Shown one piece after another: positions 1 through 8,900 of a stretch of DNA of 64,000 bases; within the stretch, counting starts at the first letter, position 1; each line of letters begins with the position of its first letter. Source of the DNA: Akkermansia muciniphila (lineage in GTDB: Bacteria > Verrucomicrobiota > Verrucomicrobiia > Limisphaerales > BJHT01); NCBI GenBank assembly GCA_945861535.1, contig CAMAUZ010000002.1, positions 124,001 through 188,000 of the forward strand, in the 5' to 3' direction. A model generated the notes under the pieces. The model had not been told where the DNA came from and did not search any database. It saw only the letters and a list, made by a program, of their open reading frames with translations. A program made the position numbers and the translations under genes.

Positions 1-1
1 C

Positions 2-1789
2 GACGGCAAATCCATCGGCGGCGGCCCCGACCTCGGCTTCGAATCGCAGAGCCTCGGGAAACCGCCCGCCACGCCGTGGTTCGCCGCCGGTCCGAATCAG
101 ATTCTCGCCGCGGCGCAAAGCCCCTTCACGCACATCCACCCCGCCGGCACGCGCGGCGTGCGCGTGGGCAGCGGCGACGCGCGCGACGGCGTGCGCTACG
201 TTTTCGCCCGCCAACTCAAAGGCACTGCGGGCAAGCAGATTCATTTCACCGTCGATTTCCGCACCGTCGCTCCGACCGACAAGACGGGCGCGTATCGCTT
301 CTACCTCGGGCGCGGCGTGGTCCAGTCGCTCGCCGTCGAAGTCAGCGTCACCGCCTCGGAAATCGCCATCCGCGACGGTGCGAAATGGGAGGTCGTCCGC
401 AAGCCCGCGGCTGGCGCATGGCAGACGCTGCGCCTCACGCTCGACTACGCGAAGAAGACCTACTCGGGCGTGGTCGGCGCGCCCGGCGATCTCACCCCGT
501 TTGAAAACAAGGCGCTCGGCCCGACCTGGGACGGCATCGCCGACACGTTCATCTGCGACGCCCTCGGGCACGTCCGCGGCCCCGCGCCCGCGCGCGATCT
601 CGACAATATCGGCCTGCAAGACACGGCGTTCGCCGCGCCCGGCAGCGCGCCCGTCGTCACTCCCGCCGCGCCTCCTGTCGACCTCGTCGATCGCCTCAAA
701 AAGCTCGATGCCGACATCGTCGCCGCGACCAAGCTCCGCGACGCCGAGGCGATGAAAGACCTTTACCCCGTGGCCTACGGCGTCAGCGAAGACAAGCCCG
801 TCAACGTCCGCATCCAGTTGCGCGGCGAACCCGACAAGCTCGGCGACGAAGTGCCGCGCCGCTTTCTCGAAATCCTCGGCGGCGACAAACTTCCTGCCGG
901 CTCGACCAACAGCGGCCGCCTCGAACTCGCCGACTGGCTCACGCGCCCGACCAACCCGCTCACCGCCCGCGTGTTCGTGAACCGCGTCTGGCAGTGGCAT
1001 TTCGGCCAGGGCCTCGTCCCGACGCCGAGCGACTTCGGCCTGCGCGGCGATCCGCCCACGCACCCCGAATTGCTCGACTGGCTGACGTCCGAATTCATCG
1101 CCTCAGGCTGGTCCATCAAGGCGCTGCACCGGCTCATCCTGCGTTCGCAGACCTACCAGCTTGCGAGCGACGACCATGCCGCGAATCTCAAGCAAGACCC
1201 GACCAACCGCTGGCTCTGGCGACACGCCCGCCGTCCGCTCGACGCCGAATCCATCCGCGACGCCATGCTCGCCGTGAGCGGCCGCCTCGACCGCGCCGTG
1301 CCCGGCCCGCACCCGTTTCCCGACGTGCAAAAATGGGGCTACACCATCCACAAGCCCTTCCACGAAGTTTACCACTCCGACCACCGCAGCCTCTACCTCA
1401 TGCTCCAGCGCACGCGCCGTCATCCGTTCCTCGCGCTCTTCGACGCCGCCGATCCGAACCTGAGCGTCGCCGAACGTCTGCCCACCACCACGCCCACGCA
1501 GACGCTTTACCTGATGAACTCGCCCTTCGTGCAAACGCAGTCCGAAGCCTTCGCCCGCCGTCTCCTCGCCACGCCCGGCGACGACACCGCCCGCGTGCGA
1601 CTCGCCTTCGAACTGGCCCACGCCCGCGTCCCCTCCAGCGTGGAAACCACCGACGCCCTCGCCTTTCTCAACGCCTACCGCACCAAACTCACCGGCCTAG
1701 AAAAGCCTCCCGCCGCCGCCGCCGAACTCGCCTGGGCCGGCCTCACGCGTGTGCTGCTGACGAGCAATGCCTTCTTGTATGTGGACTGA
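2..1789 (+). CDS. DUF1553 (PSD1-type) protein, C-terminal part
   Basis: The reading frame is open to the left edge, so the N-terminus lies outside the window. The visible 595 residues begin with a jelly-roll-like stretch (about residues 1-180), pass a Pro/Ala-rich linker, and end with the DUF1553 domain: residues such as ELADWLTRPTNPLTARVFVN, VWQWHFGQGLV and the C-terminal TPTQTLYLMNSPF are typical of this family. DUF1553 proteins in Planctomycetes and Verrucomicrobia usually carry an N-terminal DUF1549 domain and often cytochrome c or LamG modules, and are exported; their biochemical role is unknown. A DUF1501 gene follows on the same strand 180 bases downstream, the standard pairing for this family, which strengthens the call. 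Confidence 0.88.
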   Translation, partial: DGKSIGGGPDLGFESQSLGKPPATPWFAAGPNQILAAAQSPFTHIHPAGTRGVRVGSGDARDGVRYVFARQLKGTAGKQIHFTVDFRTVAPTDKTGAYRFYLGRGVVQSLAVEVSVTASEIAIRDGAKWEVVRKPAAGAWQTLRLTLDYAKKTYSGVVGAPGDLTPFENKALGPTWDGIADTFICDALGHVRGPAPARDLDNIGLQDTAFAAPGSAPVVTPAAPPVDLVDRLKKLDADIVAATKLRDAEAMKDLYPVAYGVSEDKPVNVRIQLRGEPDKLGDEVPRRFLEILGGDKLPAGSTNSGRLELADWLTRPTNPLTARVFVNRVWQWHFGQGLVPTPSDFGLRGDPPTHPELLDWLTSEFIASGWSIKALHRLILRSQTYQLASDDHAANLKQDPTNRWLWRHARRPLDAESIRDAMLAVSGRLDRAVPGPHPFPDVQKWGYTIHKPFHEVYHSDHRSLYLMLQRTRRHPFLALFDAADPNLSVAERLPTTTPTQTLYLMNSPFVQTQSEAFARRLLATPGDDTARVRLAFELAHARVPSSVETTDALAFLNAYRTKLTGLEKPPAAAAELAWAGLTRVLLTSNAFLYVD

Positions 1790-1823
1790 CAGCCAACGAC
1801 ACCCACCGCAATTTTCGGAATGA

Positions 1824-1939
1824 AACGTTCAACGTCCAACGCTCAACGCTCAACGTTCAAAGCCCGCCGCGCGCGCGCCGCGACACCCAAGCGCGAAGCT
1901 CTGAACGTTGAGCGTTGGAAGTTGAACGTTGAACGTTCC
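1824..1939. repeat. Heptad-based long inverted repeat
   Basis: Two arms of about 40 bases (1824-1863 and 1898-1937) are reverse complements with few mismatches and are separated by about 34 GC-rich bases. Each arm is built from variants of a seven-base unit, GTTGAAC/GTTGAGC. The right arm reads in the sense direction towards the DUF1501 start 30 bases downstream. Related T-rich heptads lie ahead of the genes starting at 4608, 18805 and 63233. The element fills most of the 180-base gap between the DUF1553 and DUF1501 genes. Confidence 0.85.
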
Positions 1940-1968
1940 CCCTTCTTTTCCCCCACTTCCCCCTGCTC

Positions 1969-3372
1969 ATGAACTCCGCCTTTCCCTCCCGCCGCGACTT
2001 CCTCCGCCGCGCTTCCGGCGGCTTCGGCGCGCTCGCCCTCGCCGGTCTGTGGCACGAACTCCACGCCACCGCTTCCGCCGCAACCGACCCGCTCGCGCCG
2101 CGCACCGGACATTTTCCCGCCAAGGCCGACCGCGTGATTTTCATCTACTCGACCGGCGGCGTGTCGCACGTGGACACGTTCGACCACAAGCCGCAGCTCA
2201 TCCGCGACCACGGCAAATCCATCACCGCGTCGCGCTGGTTGAACAAGCCCGGCAAATTCGAACGCTTCCTCATCAAGCCCCGCTGGAGTTTCAAGCAATA
2301 CGGCCGCAGCGGCGCCTGGGTTAGCGACCTCTTCCCGTACCTCGGCGGCGTGATCGACGACATCTGCCTGCTCAACGCCATGCACTGCGACAGCGACGGC
2401 CATGACAAGGGCACGCTCGCCGCGCACAGCGGCTCCGCACAGGCCATCCGCCCGAGCGTCGGCGCGTGGGTCAGCTACGGACTCGGCACGGAAAATCGCA
2501 ACCTCCCGTCCTTCATGGTCCTCGCGCCCGCGGCTCCCTATGGCGGCGCGCAAACCTGGGGCAGCGATTTTCTCCCCGCCTGTCACCAGGGCACGCACGT
2601 CGTCCCCGGCAAGGAACCACTCCCGAACCTGAAGCCCAACGCGCCCGCCGAGGAATTGCAGGCGATGGAACTCGCGCTCCTCGGCAAACTCAACCGCTCC
2701 CATCTCGAAACCCGCGCCGCCGACGCCGCGCTCGACGCCCGCATCCGCTCCTTCGAGACCGCTTTTGGAATGCAACGCGAAGCCCCCGAAGCCTTCGACC
2801 TCTCGCGCGAATCCGACGCAACCCTCAAGCTCTACGGCCTCACGCGCGGCGCGAACACCGGCTTCGGCTGGCAATGCCTCGTCGCGCGCCGCCTTGCCGA
2901 ACGCCGCGTGCGCTTCCTCGAACTCATCGACGTCGGTTCCAGCGCCAACTGGGATTCCCACGGCAACATGGGTGACCACGAAAAACTCGCCAAAGCCATT
3001 GACCAGCCCATCGCCGGCCTCATCGCCGACCTCAAGCAACGCGGCATGCTCGACCGCACGCTCGTCGTGTGGACCACCGAGTTCGGCCGCACGCCCTTCA
3101 ACGCGCAGGCCAGCCACGCTGGGCGCGAACACCACAACCTCGTCTTCACCTCGTGGATGGCCGGCGGCGGTGTCAAAGGCGGCCTCGTTCACGGCCAGTC
3201 CGACGAACACGGCATCCGCCCCGGCACCGGCGCCGTTCATACCCACGACCTCCACGCCACGATGCTGCACCTCCTCGGCATCGACCACGAACGCCTCACC
3301 TACCGCTACGCCGGCCGCGACTTCCGACTTACAGACGTGGCGGGCGAAGTCGTGCGCCCGATCCTTGCGTGA
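1969..3372 (+). CDS. DUF1501 family protein, Tat-exported
   Basis: 467 residues. The N-terminus SRRDFLRRASGG followed by a hydrophobic stretch is a twin-arginine signal, so the folded protein is probably exported. The body is a DUF1501 domain, a relative of the alkaline phosphatase/sulfatase fold: VIFIYSTGGVSHVDTFDHKP near the start, a WDSHGNMGDHEKLAK block in the middle and TEFGRTPF plus GREHHNL towards the end are the conserved metal-site-like blocks of the family. Length is normal (about 450-480). It follows a DUF1553 gene, the usual partner, and the pair is presumed to work together on an unknown periplasmic substrate. The ATG at 1969 gives a canonical Tat leader, so the start is secure. 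Confidence 0.92.
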   Translation: MNSAFPSRRDFLRRASGGFGALALAGLWHELHATASAATDPLAPRTGHFPAKADRVIFIYSTGGVSHVDTFDHKPQLIRDHGKSITASRWLNKPGKFERFLIKPRWSFKQYGRSGAWVSDLFPYLGGVIDDICLLNAMHCDSDGHDKGTLAAHSGSAQAIRPSVGAWVSYGLGTENRNLPSFMVLAPAAPYGGAQTWGSDFLPACHQGTHVVPGKEPLPNLKPNAPAEELQAMELALLGKLNRSHLETRAADAALDARIRSFETAFGMQREAPEAFDLSRESDATLKLYGLTRGANTGFGWQCLVARRLAERRVRFLELIDVGSSANWDSHGNMGDHEKLAKAIDQPIAGLIADLKQRGMLDRTLVVWTTEFGRTPFNAQASHAGREHHNLVFTSWMAGGGVKGGLVHGQSDEHGIRPGTGAVHTHDLHATMLHLLGIDHERLTYRYAGRDFRLTDVAGEVVRPILA

Positions 3373-3405
3373 ACGGGCGCGGGACTTACCGCTGTAATGA
3401 ATTGA

Positions 3406-3475
3406 TGGTAAAAAATGGGGGGTAAAAGATGGGAACCAGCCGATGTCTTTATCTTTTACCCCCCATCTTTTACCA
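3406..3475. repeat. Left flanking repeat of GxxExxY cassette
   Basis: Arms 3406-3430 and 3451-3475 (25 bases each, one mismatch) flank a 20-base loop. Each arm is a tandem of a 14-base unit of the form GGTAAAAGATGGGG. A second, shortened copy in the same orientation lies at 4276-4331, directly after the GxxExxY reading frame, so the two act as direct repeats bracketing it. An ATG inside the loop (3443) opens the frame of the following gene, but the residues it would add are encoded by the repeat. Confidence 0.88.
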
Positions 3476-3490
3476 AAGATTCCCGCAGCC

Positions 3491-4275
3491 ATGCCAATCC
3501 ACTGTCCCATCGCCACCCAGCGCATCACGCAAGACGAGTTCAAGCACCTCGCCAGCGAGGTCATGCACCATGTGTTCGGCATCCATAACGAGTTTGGCCG
3601 CTTTTTTGACGAACAGATTTACAAGAAGGAACTCGCGAATCGCATGAAGAATGTGGCCTTGGAATTGGTGGTCACCGTGACTCACGGCACCTTCTCCAAG
3701 GCCTACCACGTTGATGCTCTCGTCAACAGCAGCGGCCTGTTCGAGTTCAAAGCTGCAGAGACCATCCATCCGCGCCATCGTGGGCAAACGCTGAACTACC
3801 TCCTTCTGCTGGACCTCGGAGACGGCAAGGTGGTCAATGTCCGACCCGAGTCGGTCGGTCATGAATTCGTGAACTGCCCGAAGCGACTCGTTGATCTGCG
3901 AAATCCAGCGATCTGCGAACAGCGCTGGGACGCGCGGGTTGCCGGTGCAGACATGTTTCGAGATCAGCTCCTGCCGCTGGTCGCCGATTGGGGTGCGGGA
4001 CTAGAGATAGGATTGTACGAGGAGGCGGTAACACATTTTCTCGGTGGTGAAGCGCCGGTTCTCCTGCCGGTTCCAGTGATGGGAAGGCGGGGCATCTTGC
4101 GGATCAGCGCATGAGAATGGTTGCGCCGGAAGTCGCTTTCAAAATCACGGGGCTGCTGGATCGGCTCGATGAGTTTGAGGCGCAGGCAAGAAAGCTCATC
4201 CAGCACACGACACTCAAAGCGCTCCATTGGGCGAACATCACGCAGGAATCGATCACCTTCTCGACACTGAAGTGA
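3491..4275 (+). pseudogene. GxxExxY protein, PD-(D/E)XK-like, with -1 frameshift
   Basis: Residues 1-207 (3491-4114) carry the family motif GIHNEFGRFFDEQIYKKEL, a variant of GxxExxY, then VDALV and FEFKAAE, which fit the D...ExK core of a PD-(D/E)XK nuclease fold. The frame stops at 4112-4114. A second frame whose ATG (4111) overlaps that stop encodes 54 residues ending in HTTLKALHWANITQESITF, which is the normal C-terminus of this family. Reading back in that second frame gives HLADQRMRM, so the two parts join cleanly if one G is added in the GGGG run at 4089-4092. The gene is therefore one GxxExxY protein of about 260 residues split by a lost G, either a real mutation, programmed slippage or an assembly error. 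I chose 3491 rather than 3443 because the extra residues derive from the flanking repeat. Function of the family is unproven. Confidence 0.8.
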
Positions 4276-4331
4276 TGGTAAGAGATGGGAAAGTTCTGAT
4301 GTCTTCATCTTTTACCCCCCATCTTTTACCA
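4276..4331. repeat. Right flanking repeat of GxxExxY cassette
   Basis: Shortened copy of the element at 3406-3475 in the same orientation. Inverted arms 4276-4289 and 4318-4331 match over 14 bases with one mismatch; the left arm lacks one 14-base unit present in the first copy. It begins one base after the stop codon of the downstream GxxExxY frame. The rest of the gap up to 4562 shows no coding signal or structure I recognise. Confidence 0.85.
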
Positions 4332-4562
4332 AAACAATTTGAGGGTGCCCGCGCGAGCTGCCATCCGGCCCTCGCGGAGTGATAGCCATTGAAGCCATCA
4401 TCTGCTGAACTACAGGCCATGCCCGACTTGCAAGACATTGTCTTTATTGCCACGCCTGCCTTTTCCGACGTCAACCTCTTCGCCGTCCCCCTTCCGCGAG
4501 TGCAGAATCGCGGTCCATTCCGCGACCCAAACCCCCGTCGTGAACCTTGATACTTGTTCCTT

Positions 4563-4596
4563 CCCTTGAGCTTTGAACTTTGAGCTTTGAGCTTCC
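4563..4596. repeat. T-rich heptad repeat before MFS gene
   Basis: Four tandem variants of TTGAGCT/TTGAACT preceded by CCC, ending 12 bases before the ATG at 4608 and reading in the sense direction. The same element, also in the sense orientation, lies just before the iscS-like gene (18825-18857) and the Gfo/Idh/MocA gene (63323-63355). A TTG inside the repeat (4587) would extend the MFS frame by seven residues, which I consider spurious. Confidence 0.85.
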
Positions 4597-4607
4597 TCGC
4601 GCGCCCC

Positions 4608-5912
4608 ATGCCAACCACCCCTTCCACCCCTCCGGCCCCCACGCGCCAGGCCCTGCTGCTCGTGGCCTTCATGTGGTTCGCCTACTTCCTGAATTACTGC
4701 GACCGGCAGGCGGTGTTCTCCATGTTCCCGGTGCTCAAGGCCGACCTTGGTTTCACGGACCGGCAGCTCGGATTCGTCGGCGCGTATTTCCTGTGGGTCT
4801 ATGGCGTCGGCAGTTTCTTCGCGGGACAGATTGGCGACCGGGTTTCCAAGCGCCGGCTCATCATCTGGAGCCTCGCCCTGTGGAGTCTGGTCACCATTGC
4901 GACCGGCCTCGCGACCTCGCCGAACATGGTGCTGGCGCTGCGCGCGCTCATGGGCATTTCCGAGGCGCTCTTCATGCCCGCCGCCATCGCGCTCACGGCG
5001 AATGCCTTCCCGCCCGCCACGCGCTCGCGCGCCATCGCCGCGCTTTCGACCGCGCAGATTTGCGGCGTCATCGGGGGCGGATGGTTTGGTGGTTGGATGG
5101 CCCAGCAGGGACAATCCCAGCCCGCGCTGGAGACCGGCGGCTGGCTCCTGAGCTGGCTCGCCGCCCACCGCAACTGGCGCGGCGCGTTCTTTATCCTCGG
5201 CGCGGCTGGCCTGATTTTCGCGGTGCCCTACTTTGCCTTCCTGCGCGGCGTCAACGAGGAGGCGCAGGTCGAAACCAAGAAAGGCGGCGGTGCCAACACC
5301 CTCGCCGGGTTGGTGCGGACGCCGACCTACTGGCTGCTTTGCGTGGTCTTCCCCGTCTTCGTCTTCGGCCTGTGGCTGCTCTACGGCTGGCTGCCGAATT
5401 TCTTGAAGGAGAAGTTCGCGCTCAATCTCACCGACGCCGCCTTCAACGCCACCGTCTTCCTCCAGGGCGCGACGCTCGTCGGCATGCTTTCGGGCGGTGT
5501 GCTGGCGGACGTGCTCTACCGCCGCACGAAGGCCGCGCGCCTTTGGCTCCTCACCGCGAGCCTGCTGGGCTGCGCGCCGTTCCTGCACTACCTCGGCAAC
5601 AGCGACACGCTCGTCGCCACGCGCGTTGCCGCGATGGGCTTCGGCCTCTTCAGCGGCTTTTTCATGGGCAACATTTTTCCCTCCTCGTTCGAGATCGTCC
5701 CCGCCGATGCGCGGGCCTCGGCCGTGGGCGTGTTGAACTTGTTCGGCGCGGTCATCTCCGGCTTCGCGACGCTGGCCGGTGGCGCGCTGAAGCAAAGCGT
5801 CGGCATCAACAACCTGCTCACTTACACCGCGCTGGCCTACGTGCTGGCGGGGTTGGCGGTAATCGCGGGTATCCGGTTTCTTTTCCCGCGCGATTATGAG
5901 CGGGTTCACTGA
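4608..5912 (+). CDS. MFS transporter, anion:cation symporter-like
   Basis: 434 residues with about twelve hydrophobic segments. After a short Pro/Thr-rich N-terminus, the first helix ends in YFLNYCDRQAVFSMFPVLKA, a variant of the helix-1/loop motif of sugar-acid and organic anion importers in the major facilitator superfamily. The loop between helices 2 and 3 has GQIGDRVSKRRLI, the MFS DRxGRR-type motif. The central cytoplasmic loop (KKGGGANTLAGLVRTPTYW) separates the two six-helix halves. The ATG at 4608 is preferred to an upstream TTG encoded by the heptad repeat. It lies 12 bases before a large exported hydrolase/dehydrogenase fusion on the same strand, so it may import a product of that enzyme; substrate is unknown. 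Confidence 0.88.
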   Translation: MPTTPSTPPAPTRQALLLVAFMWFAYFLNYCDRQAVFSMFPVLKADLGFTDRQLGFVGAYFLWVYGVGSFFAGQIGDRVSKRRLIIWSLALWSLVTIATGLATSPNMVLALRALMGISEALFMPAAIALTANAFPPATRSRAIAALSTAQICGVIGGGWFGGWMAQQGQSQPALETGGWLLSWLAAHRNWRGAFFILGAAGLIFAVPYFAFLRGVNEEAQVETKKGGGANTLAGLVRTPTYWLLCVVFPVFVFGLWLLYGWLPNFLKEKFALNLTDAAFNATVFLQGATLVGMLSGGVLADVLYRRTKAARLWLLTASLLGCAPFLHYLGNSDTLVATRVAAMGFGLFSGFFMGNIFPSSFEIVPADARASAVGVLNLFGAVISGFATLAGGALKQSVGINNLLTYTALAYVLAGLAVIAGIRFLFPRDYERVH

Positions 5913-5924
5913 CAGCCTACTCCC

Positions 5925-8900
5925 ATGAACCAATCTTTCGTATCCAACTGGCTGCTGCGCCTTGGTCTGTTTCGGCAGAGCGCAGCGGCGACGACGCTTG
6001 CTGCGAGGAGCGAATCAGCGAGCCAACCCAACTCCGCGTGGGAAGTGCCGGAGACTCTGCGCCTCGCAGTGACTCCGAAAGTGGCGTCGCCGCTGCGCTC
6101 TGCCGCCGCACTCCATAGGGCCGCACGGACTCCGCTGCCTTGCGCGTGGACGACGCTCCTCGTGGTCGCCGGGAATGCGGTGCTTGCCGCCGCGCCGCTC
6201 TCCGCCGCCGACCAGCCGTTCCGCGCGGGCGCGGCCGTGGTGGACATCACGCCGCTGAAGTTTCCGGTGATTGCCAACGGCATGTTCACGGAGCGGCTGG
6301 CGACGCAGGCGGTGGACCGGCTTCATGCGCGCTGTCTCGCGCTCGATGACGGCTCCACCAAGCTCGCCCTGTGCGTGGTGGACATCTGCCTGATGCCTCG
6401 CGACGTGGTGGACCGGGCCAAGGACATCGCGGCCAAGGCCACGGGACTCGGCCCCGAGCGGATGATGATTTCGGCCACGCACACGCACAGCGGCGGGTCG
6501 GTGATGGGCTGCCTGGGCAGCCGCGCCGATCCTGATTACACGACCTGGCTGCCTGCGAAATTAGCCGAGGCCATCGTCGCGGCGCTGAAGAATCTCCAGC
6601 CGGCGCGTATCGGCTGGGCTTCGGTGGATGACTGGGAGCACACGCACAACCGCGTGTGGATTCGCCGGCCGGAAACGATGCTCGTTGACCCGTTCGGCAA
6701 CCGGACGGTGCGCGCGATGATGCAGCCGGGCTACCTAAGTCCAGACATCATTGGGCCGTCGGGCCCGGTGGATCCGGGCTTGAGCGTGCTCGCCGTGCAG
6801 ACGCCGGAGGGCAAGCCGCTCGCGCTGATGGGGAATTACTCCCAGCATTACTTCGGGTCCCCGCTCCTGTCGGCGGACTGCTACGGCGCGTTCAGCCGGC
6901 ACATCGCCAAGCTGCTCGGTCAGGCGTCGAGCGAGGGTCCGTTCGTGGCGATGCTTTCCCAGGGCACCAGCGGCGACCTCATGTGGATGGACTTTGGTTC
7001 ACCGCGAAAGCCGGAACTGACGCTCCAAACCTACTCGGAGGCCCTCGCGCAAAGGGGCTTGGAGGCTTACCAGCGCATCGTCTGGCACCACCATGTGCCG
7101 CTCGGCATGGTGCAGAAGGCCGTGCCGTTAAACTATCGCGTGCCGGATGCGGAACGGCTGGCGTGGGCGAAACAGCGGGTCGCGGCGCTGCAAGGCAAGT
7201 TGCCCACGAAGCTCCCCGACATTTATGCGCACGAGGCAATCCTCCTCCACGAGAAGCAGAAGACCACCGTCCTGCTGCAGGCCATCCGCATCGGCGACTT
7301 GACCATCAGCGCGCTGGAAACCGAGACCTACGCCATCACCGGTTTGAAACTCAAGGCGCAGGCTCCGCTGGGCGCGCACTTCAACATCGAGCTGGCCAAC
7401 GGCGAGGAAGGCTACATCCCGCCGCCGGAGATTCATCCGCTCGGCGGCTACAACACCTGGCCCGCGCGCTCGGCGGGGCTGGAAGTGCAGGCCGAGACGA
7501 AGATTGTCGAGGCGATGCTCGGTGCGCTGGAGGAAGTCACCGGGCGGAAGCGCCGCGTGCTGCGCGACGAACATGGGGCCTATGCCAAGGCGGTTTTGGC
7601 CGCGAAGCCAGCAGCCTACTGGCGGCTCAACGCCATCGAGGGAACGACCGCCGCGAATGCCGTGGCCGGCGGACCGCCCGCCAGTATCAGCAAAGGCTTC
7701 GGCTGGTATCTGCCCGGCGTCGGCAGCGGCACGGGCATTGGCGCGGGCGAGAAGCTGACCGCCTCCGCCTTCTCCGGCCCCAATCAAATCAACCGCGCGG
7801 TGCATCTCGCCGGCGGCGACCTTCGGGCCGACCTCGGCGGGTTGGGCACGAGTTATTCCATCGCGCTGTGGTTCTGGCTCGGCGAAGCCAGCGGCGCGAC
7901 GGAGCGCACCGGCACGCTCGTGACGGGCCCCGGCGGCGAATCGCTGACGACCCGGCAGGCCAAGGACCATCGCGTGCAACTGGTGCTCAACGGCGCGGCC
8001 TCGCAGCTCGGGCTGCGCGCGGACGACTGGCACTTCGCCGTGCTGGTGCGCGACGGCAATGCGGTGCGCGTGCATTGGGATGGCGGGGAAAAGCCGGAAC
8101 TCAGCGCGCTGCTGCCGGCGCAGACAGCCAAGCCGAACTTGGTTTTCGGCCACGACTTGCAGGGCAAGCTCGATGAAATCGCCGTCTTCAATCGTGCCCT
8201 CGCGCCCGCCGAAATCGCCGCGCTGTGGAAGGTGTCCGGCCAGTCTTCGGTCGTCGCGCAGGCTGCCGCCCCGCCCCAGCCCAGGCCGGCGAGCGAGCCG
8301 CTTGCGCCCTTGGAGTCGCTGAAGAAAATCCACGTGCCCGCCGGCTTTCGCGTGGAGCTGGTCGCCGCCGAGCCGCTCGTGCTCGACCCCGTGGCGTTCG
8401 ACTGGGACGAGCGCGGACGCCTGTGGGTGGTCGAGATGGCGGACTATCCGCTCGGCATGGATGGCAAGGGCAAGCCCGGCGGGCGCGTGCGCATCCTCTC
8501 CGACACCGACGGCGATGGGCGCTACGACCACGCCACGCTCTTCGCCGACGGGCTGAACTTTCCCACCGGCATCATCACCTGGCGCGACGGCGCGATTGTC
8601 ACCGCCGCGCCGGAGATTTTGTTTCTCAAGGACAGCGACGGCGACGGCAAGGCCGACGTGCGCGAGCCGCTGTTCCAGGGCTTCTCCGAGGGTAACCAGC
8701 AGCTCCGCGTCAACGGCCTGCGCTGGGGACTCGACAACTGGATTTACTGTGCCGCCGGCTCGCACCACGCGGGCTACGCCGCCGCGACGAAGCTCAAGTC
8801 CGTCCGCACCGGCGCGGAGTTTCAGGTGGGCAGCCGCGACTTCCGCTTCCGCCCCGACACGGGCGAACTCGAAGCGCAGAGCGGCCCCTCGCAGTTCGGC

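Noticed and set aside
3443-3490. Upstream ATG for the GxxExxY gene
   Set aside because: The 16 added residues are encoded by the flanking repeat, and the family normally begins near residue 17.
1843-3582. 579-residue minus-strand frame opposite DUF1501
   Set aside because: Antisense shadow; no family motifs, low complexity, includes the heptad repeat as coding.
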